Source of the DNA: Nymphaea colorata
Taxonomy: Eukaryota; Streptophyta; Magnoliopsida; Nymphaeales; Nymphaeaceae
Length of the DNA stretch: 64,000 nt
Assembly (NCBI RefSeq): GCF_008831285.2
Contig: NC_045146.1
Span: forward strand, 17,167,149-17,231,148
Direction: 5' to 3'
The notes beneath the pieces are model-generated. The model saw nothing but the letters and a program-made list of their open reading frames with translations. It searched no databases and was not told the DNA's origin. A program made the position numbers and the translations under genes. Of the stretch, positions 1 through 11,400 are shown piece after piece. Each line of letters starts with the position of its first letter. The stretch's first letter is position 1.

Positions 1-1083
1 ATAGTCAATCCCAAGCCCGCCGCCGATGTCGAGCACCTTCATCCCGGCGCCGAGGCGCACGAGCTCGCAGTATACCTGAGCGGCCTCACCGACGCCGTCG
101 CTTAGGAGTTCGACGGACGGGATCTGCGAACCGATATGGAAATGGAGCAGCTGGAGGCAATCGAGCATCTCGGCGCGCTCGAGCCTGCGCACCACGGAAA
201 GGATCTGCATCGTCGTCAGCCCGAACTTCCCCTTCTCGCCCGAGGTGGATCCGAAGTGGCCGGAGTGCTTGGTTCTGAGCTTCGCTCGCAGGCCGATCAC
301 CGGCCTGACGCCGAGCTTCCGGCTCATCTCGATCACCAGATCAAGCTCCTCCTCCTGCTCGAGGACGATGAAGGTGTTGATCCGGAGATTCCGAGCCATC
401 AAGGCGAGCGAGATGTACTCCCGATCCTTGTACCCGTTGCAGACGAGGAAGGCTTCGGGGTTCCCCTTGCAGAGCGCGCTCATGGCGAGGAGGAGCTCAG
501 GCTTTGACCCGGCCTCCAGGCCGAACCGAAACGGCCGGCCAAACTCGACAATGTCCTCGACGATGTAGTGGTCCTGGTTGCACTTCACCGGGTAAACGCC
601 CTGGTAGTGGGAATTGTACCCCTGCGACCGGATCGCCGACTCGAAGGCCGCGTTGAGCGACTCGAGGCGGTGGCGGAGCACGTCCGGGAATCGGACGATG
701 AGCGGGAGCTGCAGGCCGAGCCCGCCGCCGGACTTCGGCTCGGTCACCTTCTTGATGACCTTCATGAGGTCGATCTCGCCGTGTGGCATCGTCGCGACGC
801 CGTTGGGCCGCACCGAGACGTTTCCCATCGCATTGACGGAGAAGTACGACGCGCCCCAGCCGTTGATCTTGTACAGGGACGCGGACAGGTCAGAGGACCA
901 AGCCGCGGCCTTCTCTGCCGTTACCCCAGCGTATTCATAACCTTCGGTGGCGCGGTTGACGAATCCAGCGGAGAGAGCGAAACTCTCCGGGAGCAAAGCA
1001 TCGGGGAAAGAGGTCTCCCTGGCGAACACGCAGCCAGGAGAAGGGGGTGGAGTCGCAGCATCTACGCACGCCAAGGCAGGCAT
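1..1083 (-). CDS. ADC: Arginine decarboxylase, N-terminal part (cut by window edge)
   Basis: This is the PLP-dependent enzyme that turns arginine into agmatine and CO2, the first step of the plant-type putrescine route. The reverse strand from the ATG at 1083-1081 stays open for 361 codons to the left edge. The predicted protein starts [14 protein letters not shown], as plant ADCs do. It then shows the family landmarks in order: [15 protein letters not shown] (about 70-84), the PLP-lysine motif [12 protein letters not shown] with Lys167, [46 protein letters not shown] and, at the edge, GGGLGIDY. Plant ADCs are about 700 aa, so roughly half lies beyond the window. No intron interrupts the visible part, in line with the usual intronless plant ADC. 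The coding DNA is strongly GC-rich against AT-rich surroundings. The long plus-strand ORFs here are antisense shadows. The family call is very secure; the paralogue (ADC1 or ADC2) cannot be told. Confidence 0.96.
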   Translation of the reverse strand, partial: MPALACVDAATPPPSPGCVFARETSFPDALLPESFALSAGFVNRATEGYEYAGVTAEKAAAWSSDLSASLYKINGWGASYFSVNAMGNVSVRPNGVATMPHGEIDLMKVIKKVTEPKSGGGLGLQLPLIVRFPDVLRHRLESLNAAFESAIRSQGYNSHYQGVYPVKCNQDHYIVEDIVEFGRPFRFGLEAGSKPELLLAMSALCKGNPEAFLVCNGYKDREYISLALMARNLRINTFIVLEQEEELDLVIEMSRKLGVRPVIGLRAKLRTKHSGHFGSTSGEKGKFGLTTMQILSVVRRLERAEMLDCLQLLHFHIGSQIPSVELLSDGVGEAAQVYCELVRLGAGMKVLDIGGGLGIDY

Positions 1084-1490
1084 CTTTCCCCTACTGCTTC
1101 TTCTTCTTCTTCTCTGTGTGTGGGCCGAGTCCGTAAAACGGGGGCGTCAACCAAACGCCGAGGCCGTAGCCCCGGCTACCCCCCCAAACGAAGCAGGCGG
1201 GGAAGGAACAAGGAAAAAGAAAGGCCTAGCACGCCTCTGCCGCAACCGCTGATCCCCACGCTGCCTGTCAGCAGAAGATGGTAGTAACGACCACCCCCAA
1301 AACGAAAGAACGAATAGAAGGGGAAGAAAGGACGGAAAGAAAGATCAGCAGCCGAAGAAAAAGAAAGCCCAAAGGGGAAAAGAAGAGAGGTGTTGGAAGA
1401 GAAAGAAAGCAGAGGGGAGCGAAATGCAGGGAGAGTTCCTGGGGAGGTGGGGAGAAATGAAAGGAAGAGAGCAGACGCTGAATGCGAGGG
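1084..1490 (-). other. ADC 5' leader (approximate)
   Basis: Between the ADC start codon and the expected transcription start lies about 400 nt that is purine-rich on the plus strand and so pyrimidine-rich in the mRNA sense, apart from a short GAA run (1095-1113) near the start codon. I see no ATG on the minus strand between 1084 and 1493. The first upstream ATG is at 1496-1494, which is at or just outside the expected transcription start. If transcription starts at about 1490, this leader is long but free of upstream start codons. The boundary is inferred only from the TATA position. Confidence 0.5.
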
Positions 1491-1516
1491 ATGCATGAGA
1501 TGAGACCGTTGGGGCG

Positions 1517-1524
1517 TTTATATA
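1517..1524 (-). promoter_or_regulatory. TATA box of ADC
   Basis: The reverse strand reads CCTCCCTATATAAACGCC, a near-consensus plant TATA box (TATATAAA at 1524-1517). It would place the transcription start at about 1485-1495, giving a leader of about 400 nt. The local sequence around it is GC-rich, so the motif stands out. Confidence 0.75.
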
Positions 1525-1706
1525 GGGAGGGGAAGGAACGCGGGCGGGGAACCCTCCTCCCTCCTTCTCTCTCCTTTCCCCAAATTAAAATAATATCTCC
1601 TGAAAAAAAGGGGAAATGTTGATTTTTTTTTTTTCTGAATCTCTTGGGAGAAAAAAAAGGACGGAACTCTTCTTCTCACCCAGACGGCTGATGCAGCCAC
1701 GGCTCG

Positions 1707-1714
1707 CCACGTGG
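1707..1714. promoter_or_regulatory. G-box/ABRE palindrome upstream of ADC
   Basis: CCACGTGG is a perfect G-box with an ACGT core, about 190 bp upstream of the TATA box. Such elements bind bZIP or bHLH factors in abscisic-acid and light responses, and plant ADC genes are commonly stress-induced. The motif is seen directly; regulation by it is inference. Confidence 0.55.
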
Positions 1715-1763
1715 AGACCTTCCACTACCTTTGAGGAAAAAGATTTGACGCCTTCTGCGGAGG

Positions 1764-1771
1764 CCACGTCA
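1764..1771 (-). promoter_or_regulatory. TGACGTGG bZIP-type motif upstream of ADC
   Basis: The reverse strand reads TGACGTGG, a C/G-box hybrid with an ACGT core, about 50 bp beyond the G-box. A G-box paired with a second ACGT element is the usual layout of an ABA-responsive complex. Function is inferred from motif and spacing only. Confidence 0.45.
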
Positions 1772-2241
1772 GCCTCAGAAGGAGCAGGGGACCCACTGGC
1801 ACCTTCTCGGTGAGCAGCGCTCGGTCAGTAGACCGGAAAAGAAGCTGCAGGGAAAGGAACAGCCAAAAATCCGGTAGAGAAAGATGATCCATTCTTCCTA
1901 TTAATATTGTTTCTTCTTTACCTTCTTATCTCTAGAGTTTACGTGAGAAAGAAGGCACCGATGAATATGGAGATGGAGACCAGTTCGTGGACAAGATGGA
2001 GATCCAGTTTCAAACTGTTTTGCTTTTCCTTTTTCCAATTGCTTTTTGGATCCTTGCGGAGCGGTCACACCATGGACCAAACTCCGGCGGCCCGGCCGTC
2101 TACGGCCTCACCAACCAACCACATAGCTCTCCCACCCACCCTCCCTCAAACTTATTAAACAATAACTAAAGCCAAAAATCAAAGTCGAGCAACAACAACT
2201 TCCGCCACCTTTCTTCACAGTCTTCAGGGTCAGCTCCCCGG
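1772..2241. other. ADC distal upstream region, no gene seen
   Basis: No ORF here resembles a protein I recognise, and no further clear promoter element stands out. The right end of this stretch is the hAT target-site copy (2234-2241). Confidence 0.5.
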
Positions 2242-2433
2242 CAGTGGCGGAGCCAAAAATTTTTTTGCTATGGGGCACTAGTACAAAAAAAACTTCTGTT
2301 ATTTTAAAAATAAAGCAAATATTGACGTGGGCAACAAAGGCGTGAAGCTGGGTTGAGACTCCATTTCACATGGAGTTTTCTTGAGCTGGCGTGGGCAGGC
2401 GCCCACACCTGCCCCACGCTGGCTCCGCCACTG
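2242..2433. mobile_element. hAT-type MITE, 192 bp, young copy
   Basis: The element begins CAGTGGCGGAGCC and ends with the exact reverse complement GGCTCCGCCACTG, so it has perfect 13-bp terminal inverted repeats. It is flanked by identical 8-bp copies of CTCCCCGG (2234-2241 and 2434-2441), the target duplication length typical of the hAT superfamily. The inside is non-coding and includes a GTGGGC...GCCCACAC hairpin near the right end. Perfect ends and a perfect duplication point to a recent insertion. A relative lies at 6238-6416. Confidence 0.9.
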
Positions 2434-2441
2434 CTCCCCGG

Positions 2442-3159
2442 CCGTCGGATATCATTCATTCTGCTGTTTGTTTAAAATGGTGGATCTCGGATCTAAGATT
2501 CCCGAGCACGTAGCTCTATTATTTGTGTAGTAATGGTGTTAAAGAAGGAATCGAATGTGCGATGCTTTGCTTAATGGTTGCTGCTGCTAAGTGGGAAGGG
2601 CAAGGCCTGGAATGAATGCACACTATAGTGGTGGTGGCACGCGTATATTCATTTCAGATGTGTGTAAAAAGGATGCATTAGGAGTGAGTGAATATTGCTG
2701 GATGCCAACTACATTGCCTTTTTCCTTTTAATGTTCGTCTAATGATCATTTATTCGTCTAGTGAATAAGAGGTTATCTTACTGTTTAAAAGAAAGTCGAA
2801 GTTCCTCCCTTTTCCATTGTCCTTAAGGTCCGAAGATGCATCGGCATCAAGCAGTATGATACATCAACTTGAATGTTGAACCCTCCCTCCCCTTTCTTCT
2901 TTTTGGTACAGGAGCATAGCCTTCTGCAGGTCGACTTGAGAAAGCGCTAAACACACATTCAGTTCACCAGTTTGAGAGATGTCTCTTAGGGCAGAGTTAA
3001 ATTTCAATTGAAACTTGAACTTCCAATGGAAATTGGTAGGAGGAGGACTAATTCCCTTGTTGTAAATGAAATCAATATGTACATGAAGAATGATAGCAGC
3101 AAAAGGAGATGTATATATGGCATCATACAATTATAAGACACTACTAGCTGACTAGCACG
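2442..3159. other. Intergenic, nothing recognised
   Basis: AT-rich sequence with short ORFs in several frames and none resembling a known protein. No RNA gene or repeat structure was evident. Confidence 0.5.
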
Positions 3160-3290
3160 TCATGCCGTTGAGTACAGAGACTCTACATCTTTTAACTCCA
3201 GAAGAATAGTGTCCACAAGAATCGAATTCAGGACATGCGAGTCTGACCAACTCACTACAAGAAGATCAATCAGCGAGTTGCTACCAAACT
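3160..3290 (-). mobile_element. SINE-like tRNA-derived element
   Basis: On the minus strand TAGTGAGTTGGT (3257-3246) resembles a pol III A box, and GAATTCGATTCT (3229-3218) resembles a B box (consensus GGTTCGANTCC). The spacing between them is tRNA-like. There is no credible cloverleaf, so this reads as a tRNA-derived SINE head rather than a tRNA gene. The ends are approximate and I could not define target duplications. Confidence 0.38.
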
Positions 3291-3599
3291 CGAATTAATT
3301 GAGCCTCGGGCCGTGTACCAACACCGATAATTATTCATTTTGAACCACTAATTCTGATGCACAAATACAATAGAAAACTTGCAAATTTTACTTGTCTCCG
3401 AATTTATGAAATTTGTTTGAAGTTTAGTTTCAAGGATATACAAGTTAAATAGAGACGAGATGGGGAGCACTCAGTGCTGCATAGTGCATCCAATATGGTC
3501 CTTTTAGAGACACAATAATGGATATTTAGGAAAGAAAGATCTGGCCGTCGTTTTTTTTTGATGATTTTTAGCAATACAAAATAAAATAGAGGTAGCCGG

Positions 3600-3602
<3 letters not shown>

Positions 3603-3632
<30 letters not shown>
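3603..3632. repeat. (TA)n microsatellite
   Basis: About 15 uninterrupted TA units in AT-rich intergenic DNA. Confidence 0.95.
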
Positions 3633-3635
<3 letters not shown>

Positions 3636-4909
3636 GGTAGATGTCAGATCACTTACCAAACCACTTAAGTTTATGTGAAAAAATATTTTGAATAAAGTGT
3701 GAACATCTTATTGTGTTCATGAACACCAATTTAATGTAAATCAGGTTTAAGTTCAAGTTTATAAAAATTAATTTTCTTATTATAAAAGTTGTGGTACAAC
3801 AACAACCTTTTATTTTTTTCTTTTAGTAAATTCAGTGAAAATGTGACTGCAACAAAACAGAGGAGGCAGTCAAGAGAGGGCGCATGTGTGGGAGGCCAAG
3901 ACTGGAAGATTGACCAATTACTCGTTTTCAAGGTGTGCCGCAGGCTGGCATGGCGGAGGCGGAGGCGGAGGCGGACCCGCCGTTTCTTGTAAGTGTAGAG
4001 TTGACTGCGATGCGTCCTGATCACCCGACTCCATTTTTCCTGCAAGGCGGCTTTACCTCCTTCTTGCAAATCTATCTGAAAGTTCCGGCCGGGTAAAGGT
4101 CAAAATGTGAACCCTTGGTTGATTCCAATCCTAGATAATTTCATTTAATATTCTGTATGAACGAAAGTGGGAAAACTTTAGATTAGATTGATGCCAACAA
4201 CCCATGAACCACATTTTAAAATGAATTACATTTTGGGATGGCAAGAATTAAAAATATGTTTACTGGCTTCCTTATGCTAACGTATGTAACCATGTTGTGG
4301 AAAAATGAAAAATAGTTTATGCACACACAATATACTGTTTTACGAATCTGCTTTATTTTTAACACAAATCTAATGTGTTATTATTGCTAAAGGGCAAAAA
4401 AGGAACTCATGCTTCCCGGAGCTCTCTTAGGCATGCAGTTAAAACTTTATTTTGGAAAAAAAAAAGTTGATTTTGACGACTATGAACCAAACACTAGAAA
4501 TATCTGGAAAAAAAAAATCTATTTTGTTAAGATCTTTTTTTTTGAATGAGCAAAACGTTAACAACTTCCTGACCGAAAAGAGACGTGAAGGCCTCCTCTA
4601 TTTTCTATGCTTTTTAGGGTTGTGAATTGCATTGACATCAATAATAGTAGCAGTGCACTCTTTAACTTAAGTTTCACCAAACACTCACCACCAGAATTGA
4701 ACTTGTCGTCCAACTAGTTACCTTATCCCGTTGTAACCTAACCGCTTTTTCAAAAAATTAGCCAAAGCAATTGAACTCCAATTTTGTTTCAAAAACTTTT
4801 AGGGACGGTACAACAAGAAATACTTCAACTTATCAAAATACGTTACGTTACGTTATGTAGGCGTACCTTGAAGTACCACGCGTTTGCTAAACACACTTGA
4901 CCTTCTCCA
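3633..4909. other. Intergenic, nothing recognised
   Basis: AT-rich DNA with short poly-A/T runs. A GGCGGA run at 3953-3976 gives Arg-rich translations in both directions, which looks like simple repeat. No gene can be supported. Confidence 0.5.
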
Positions 4910-5010
4910 AGAGGAATGTCTGACGGCGTAGCGAACTGGTAAAACTTCATCTGCTGGCGAAGCTCGAAAACGGAGAGGGTGGGGTCGAGGGTTCGACTAA
5001 TTTTTCTCGA
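4910..5010 (+). mobile_element. SINE-like tRNA-derived fragment
   Basis: TAGCGAACTGGT at 4929-4940 is close to a tRNA A box, and GGTTCGACTAA at 4990-5000 is close to a B box. The gap is about 50 nt. Together they suggest a degraded pol III-type SINE head. The motif matches are imperfect and no poly-A tail or target duplication was delimited. Confidence 0.3.
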
Positions 5011-6229
5011 ATTATTTTACCAACCGTACACATGAGGAAAAAAAGATCAGCGTAGATTTTTCTCTTCGGGTTTTCAAACACCCTCCTAGAAGACCATCTG
5101 AACTCACCAACCACAGTTCTTCTCCAAGTGACTCACGAATAGAAAATCATGTGCATTTCGTTTCCATCTAGAAATCAGATCCAATAATTATATTTTCCTC
5201 CCTTTGTGAATAGGGCGGAAGGAACAATCTTTTCCAAGTGCGGAATTGTTCAGTGTTTCGGCCGAAATGCTTGACTCCCCAACAACATCACAAAAACTAA
5301 GGGTGGTAGGGACGTCCCAGTCAAGGAACCCTCTGGTTCAACGGATCCGCTTGCAGTGTCTAAGTCATCCACGAGCTTGCCCAAACTTGAGTCCTGAAAG
5401 TTTTCATGGCAAATTGAGATCCATGGTAGGCTTGCAAACCGGGCAGATTCGCCGCGAAGCGAATTGGGTATTACAAAAAATGACAAAACCTTCAAACCAG
5501 ATCCATCCGCTTTCGAAACGGAGTCCAATGAAAGCAGTGCTCACAATGGACTCAAGAACCAATTTTCTATGAATCGATTACCTCCTCTTTCTTCAAACCC
5601 CAGGTGCCTCTATTCCAGGGCAGAGCCAAATCACCAGTCACCCCACAATGAAGAAGATTCAATCAGAAGAAAGCTACCCAACAACCAGAGAGGCCAATGG
5701 AGGATAGATGTCCACTTTAAGTTTGCAATGTCCGCTCTACTCTCTTCAAAACAAAAAAGAAAAGGAAGAGAAAGAAAGAAAAGCATGAAAAGGACAAGAT
5801 TACAATAAAGAAAAGAAAGCAAGAACAAATTGATGAGGGCTTAGGACGACTCACTTGCAAATATTTTTCCGAGGAAGAGAAACAGAGAGGAGCGAAGCCC
5901 CTAACTTCGTTCCTCACTCCATTAGAGAGAGATTATTCAATTATTTGCTTATTTTGTCTGGTTAGCCATTTATGTTCTCTTTCTATGTTTTTCATATGTT
6001 CTTCACTCTTTTTTTTTTCTCTTTTTAGTCGCACACTGACCTACCATCAGTATCTTCTACATATATAGCCCCACCGTAGATTAGTTTCATGTCCCGCCAC
6101 CGACGACCTTTCATGTTTCAACATTCTCTCACTTTCCACAAAATGCTTGAAATGTTTCGACTGAGATTTTGTCTGATTGTTGCACCATGATGGGTGCAGG
6201 TTATGAGAATGAAACGCTTCCCAAGAATC
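5011..6229. other. Intergenic with overlapping unrecognised ORFs
   Basis: Around 5246-5830 several overlapping 90-110 codon ORFs occur on both strands. None resembles a protein I know, and no start, splice or frame preference singles one out. The DNA is less AT-rich than its surroundings, so a decayed coding or transposon fragment is possible but unsupported. Confidence 0.4.
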
Positions 6230-6237
6230 TACTGGAC

Positions 6238-6416
6238 CAGAGGCCTCCAGCCATAAACTTTTAACTAGAGGCACTGTTGTAGAAATTTTCATTTCAGAAG
6301 GGCACAACATATATAAATAAGTAAATACTTATAAGACATCTATACAAAAATAAATAAAATTTTTGTTGCTGATGTGGGCAACAGCCCACACCAGCTTATA
6401 TCTAGCTTCGCTATTG
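6238..6416. mobile_element. hAT-type MITE, 179 bp, old copy of the 2242 family
   Basis: It is bounded by identical 8-bp copies of TACTGGAC (6230-6237 and 6417-6424). The right end reads, in reverse, CAATAGCGAAGCTAG, a decayed form of the CAGTGGCGGAGCC terminus. The left end CAGAGGCCTCCAGCC is more decayed. The right third shares the GATGTGGGCAACAGCCCACACC hairpin layout with the element at 2242. The eroded ends mark it as much older than that copy. Confidence 0.78.
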
Positions 6417-6424
6417 TACTGGAC

Positions 6425-6720
6425 CAAGGTTTAATACATAAACAGATCTTTTGATATCTAAACAGAACAGGATCTTCTGTCCTCAGCAATGCGCATCCGA
6501 TATGGTCGATTCATCCTCGCAGCCTCTCAAATTTGGGAGGCTTCTGAATGCCACAAGTCATCCTGAAACCAACGGTTCAAAATAAACACAACCTCAAATT
6601 CATAGAGCAGCAACACTCGGGAATGGCCCAAATGACTCAACCGTGTGAAAGATGTATGATTAGCATGTTACGAACTCTTGACAGAGAAGCTTATGAATGG
6701 TATTTTTTCTTCGAGCACTG
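6425..6720. other. Intergenic, nothing recognised
   Basis: No gene seen. The last 20 bases start a partial extra copy of the sequence duplicated just downstream (TTCGAGCACTGTTTGGG). Confidence 0.4.
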
Positions 6721-7155
6721 TTTGGGTCATATTCTTACGATGAAGTATAAAATAAGAGTGGAATTTTTTCTCCGAGCACTGTTTGGGACATATTCTTACT
6801 AGAAGCAAGTAAATAAGTGCCACAAGGACCTGATCAGGTGAATTAAGAGGGTACCAACCCACCCCACCGCTCCAAGAAGACCCGAGTCCATTCGTCCTGC
6901 CTTTGGGAGCTTAGGTTGTATCAGAAATTGTGCTTGGGTCATGTTCTTACGATGAAGCATAAAATAAGGGGAATTTTTTCTCCGAACACTGTTTGGGCTA
7001 TATTCTTACCAGAAGTATCAAATAAGTGCCATAACGACCTGATCAGCTGAATTAAGCTGAATTAAGAGGTTAACAACCCACCCCACCGCTCCAAGAAGAC
7101 CCAAAAGTCTTCCATTCCCCCTGCTTTTAAGATCTTAGTTTGTATCAGAAATTGA
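6721..7155. repeat. Tandem duplication, unit about 212 bp
   Basis: Two adjacent copies start at 6721 (TTTGGGTCATATTCTTACGA) and 6933 (CTTGGGTCATGTTCTTACGA) and run to a shared ending near 6930 and 7150. They stay alignable throughout with scattered substitutions and small indels, including a doubled GAATTAAGCT in the second copy. The sequence is non-coding. A third partial copy of the inner motif lies just upstream. Confidence 0.85.
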
Positions 7156-8424
7156 GTGGAGTATGACTTCTACTCGACTGTCGCAATATCACTTTTTACA
7201 GTTCAAGAAAATTCAAGAAAATAAAACCCATAAAGATCAAACAAACAACTTACAGTCTGTCTGACCAACAGACCCGAAAGACCTCCATAGTTTGTGTCAA
7301 AACTTGAGTAAAATACAGTACACCCTTAAATTTGAGTGTTAAAATCCCACCTTTTAGAATCCAGAAGAAAAAAGAGTGCTCCAATAGTCTAAAAGATTGT
7401 TACCCATAAAAATCACACAAACAACTTACATTATATACACCCACGCCACCTACCTGACAAGCCATGCTACATCATCCCATAAAACGACTAAGTGAATATT
7501 CTTAAGCATGTAACTTCAAAGGGATGGAAATTGTGATCTTTCTTCATTGCAGGGAGAATCGTTGACTTGTCAACCTAACGCACCGGTCCTCGTACAAAAA
7601 GCTACGTTTTAAAAGAAAAAAGATCACGTTTTTTAACCCCAACCATTAAAAAGGTAATCCTCTATGCAGACGGGTCTCTGTAATACCCTTTCGAATAATG
7701 CAACTCATGGCAATCGGAAGATGAGCAACAGTAAAAAGGGAAAAACGCGCATTTTATGGTTTTGCTCATAAGAGAATGTCTAACAGCGTGAAGTTGCGGA
7801 AACAGCAACCATGTGCAACAAGACATGTAGATAGGATCTAACCAGGCCCACTACGACCCATCCACTTCCACAGACGGATAGATTGTAATTCAGAAGGCAC
7901 CTAATGGCTCAACACAAGAGAGAGCATTAAACTGATCAGGCATTTCTAACCATGTATGCATGCATGCAAACGAATCAATCAGAGGAGGCACCAAACCTGT
8001 ACACCTTTGTGCATGCAATCACGTGGCACACCCATAGATATACCACAATATCCATCCTTTGTTTCACCTCAATATAAAACACCTCCTTTTCATAACGTAC
8101 GAGAATCATTGAAGCCTCATTCCCCTCTAAGATCAAGAAACAAGACCAACGTTCAGGCAGCTGCTGCTTTATGAACGTCCCCATTGCAACCAAAACAAAG
8201 TACAGGAAGATACAGCAGTTCCGCCAACAAGCTTTATTTTCCATCGCAACCTTACTACTCCGACACAGAACAGTGAGAGTACAGCTAACATATACCGGCT
8301 TCTTTAACAAGAAAAATTTAAGTATTAAAAACATAAAACATGAGAGAGGATAACGGAGCTAATGATCCTAGAAGAATTTATGGTTCACCCTGAACAAACC
8401 CAACCACAATGATCGTGAATATGC
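7156..8424. other. VHA-c downstream region, no other gene seen
   Basis: This holds the 3' untranslated region of VHA-c next to 8425, then AT-rich DNA with short ORFs of no recognisable identity. Confidence 0.5.
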
Positions 8425-11400
8425 TTAATCTGCCCTAGATTGGCCTGCACGGGACGATAGAATGATGCCCACAATGAGACCATAGAGCGCCAGAGCTTCA
8501 GCGAAGATAAGGATGAGGATCATTCCAACAAATAATTTTGGCTGTTGTGCGTTAGCCCTGCAGGACATAGTTGACTGTTTAGTTTAGTACACGAATATTA
8601 GCATATTTCTAAAGGCACAGATGCTAAACAACAGCATTAAATGGAGTTAATCATTAGGTCACAACCTGAAAATCTAATTTGCTCAGGTGTGAAGCATAAA
8701 AGCAGAAATGGAGTCGCAGAAGAGACAAGCAAAGAAAACGGAAACTTCTTCATGCATTGAGACAAGAGAGAGAGAGAGAGAGTCTACACCATGCAAAGAA
8801 AGAATCTTCAGCAATCAAAAACAGATGTGGCCAAATAACAGAACTGCAGGCGTATCCCATGCTAGGATAGCACCCGAAAAGTACTGCTATAACAGCGTTA
8901 GTATTCAAGATGAGTGGCATTTTATGCTGGAAAATTGGCAATACTTCTCGAGTATGAAAAGTCTACTAAACGTTTAAAATAATCAACCAATTGCATCTGG
9001 ATGACATGGCACATACTCTGGATTAGAGGGTTTGGCAACTCCAGAAATTTACAATGTTACATACAATAAAAGGATGTAGGTGTGAGTCAAAATGGAGAAT
9101 CTGTGTGACAGTCCTAACTTCTAATCATTGAACAACACTACCTATACACACACACTCACACAGATATATACATGGGAAGTCCAGGTATACATATGGAAAT
9201 GACATACACTCTGCATACTCCTTTATGACAAGGAGAGAGAAACATATAGGAAAAACATGAAAATTTGAGTTTTCTACAGATTTTCTGACAAAAACATTGA
9301 TCAAAAGTCAAAATATTTAATAATATTAGGAAACCTCACTATATTTAGCATATAACTTTAAAAACAGAGAGACACAACTAAAACATCTTTGGCTTTGACC
9401 TTTTTCCTCAAAATATCACAAAATTGCCCATGTTCAATGCATTGTAGCTAAATATCCCGCGTTGACCTATTATTGATTCTTTGTATGGAATTTTGGGACA
9501 AAAAAATTATGCTATTCAGACATGTAGATAGAATTTTATATGCCAAAAAATTTCAAACCCATGACTTTTAAATCCCCACTATGCATCAGATGAACATGAT
9601 TTTCCATGAGTCCTAGGTTTTCAAATATGTATCCACATCCATGATCCATGCAATTATTAAATAGAATTCACATTCACAGCTCCCGAAATTCAGCTAGAGA
9701 ATTGAACTCAAGAGTCACCACTCTTGTTGCCAAGGAATTGTGGGGTTGCACCTATGGCCACCATGCAATCCACCAAGTTGCCATCGATGAGGGCACAAAC
9801 AGAGAACAATCTTGGACAAAGCCCTGAGACTGAACCAACAAATGTTGAGCATATACAGAAGGTCCACATGCACCTCAGCCGCATAGAAAGAGTCGGGATG
9901 TTCCTCCAGGGGAAGCAGTGTGAATGCCTTCTGCCGGGGATGGCCCTTGGCTTGGTGGGGCCATTGCAGATAAAGCACGCAGACAACAGTTACATTTTTC
10001 ATAGCAGCTATCCCCTTATTTTTGTTGTTTTCCTCCTATCCTCTTTTGTCCTTCATTCTTCAGGCCCTTCCCTTGGCCTGCTTTTCCCTTGTTTTTCGAT
10101 GTATAATTAGACAGGAGTAGAGAACAAAAGCCTACCAACCATTCAGGCACAGCAAGAGCGAGTGACAAGCCTTAACTTATTGCCTTTGCAACTCATCCTG
10201 CAGGCAATTCCACTGACCTGACACAGAAATTGAAGGGTTTATCGTCCTTTGGAATGTTTTTGACTTCAAGCAGATGGCCTAGGAATGCTTTTAAGTTTTA
10301 TGTAGTCTCAGACAGTGGCAGTTTGTTTCATTCAACCAAGGCAGCGCTTCACAAGCTTGCCAAGCCACATTTACAGGCAACAATTGGTTTGAAGGTTTCC
10401 ACTTCATCTTAGCTAGAGATGGGAGGTTGCAGGCACAAGTCCTCTTCCAACTTGGTTCCCACCAAAGTTTTCCATCACCAAGCAAATAAATGCTGGCAAC
10501 CGTTAACTTGGCCCACATCTGGGGTATGGTAGCCCTGAAATACTGCTCTATATCCCACGACAATTCACCACTTCTTTAGAGCTTCTTGCCCCAAAAAGCC
10601 CTTCCACTCTGGCGCCTTTTGTCTTCAAGGTTCAGTCCTTGTGCCAGTGCCAAAGGCTGTTTGTATTTTTGTCACCACCAAATTTACTTTTCAAAAAGTG
10701 AATAACAGCTGAATGTTTGACCTTATAAAATTACTTTTCATGTAGCAGTTTCCAAGGTGGTTTCCATAAGTCGACACTAATTACAGGTTGTGTTGTTCAC
10801 CTTTTCAAACAGTTGCTTTGTAGGTGACAAAAGATGAGCCATCTTACCAATATGATTGGACAACTAACAGTAGCTCTATGAGTCATCTACTAGCTAATAT
10901 TCACACAGACACACACAAACATATAGAAAGAGAGACACAGTGTGTGATAGGGTAGCATGCACCAGCTTCATGTATAAAGGTGTTCCCTGCCCTAAAACAT
11001 TCTGATTAAATGAATAGATGATCAAAATAACTTGATAGATGTGAGCTACATCCTATGCAGTTTATTTAAGAAATAACAAGATCGTGTCACAATATTTGAT
11101 GCGTAAGAATGAAATCAATGGCACAAAAAAAACAATCTCACAAATGCAGCAATACTTGATGGGTTACAGAATCATGATTTTATTTCTCAAAAGTATGAAG
11201 CAAGGCATGATTTCTAAAAAAAATACTTGCGCTGGACCTATGTATACCATCATATTACATAAAGCAATTGTATTTTAAGTTGGGGCACATGATGCCACAC
11301 TGGAACTTAGCGCACGCACATGCATATGAGATCATACTGGTGCTCAAATTGATCAACAGCATATTGAAGATGCACTTGCTTGTTGCCTGCCATTTCCTTA

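Noticed and set aside
136-1284. Long plus-strand ORFs over the first kilobase
   Set aside because: They are antisense to ADC in GC-rich coding DNA. The minus-strand frame is open throughout and matches ADC motif by motif.
3731-4069. 112-codon minus ORF and its 67-codon plus counterpart
   Set aside because: Composition is driven by a GGCGGA repeat and A/T runs. No recognisable protein and no splice or promoter support.
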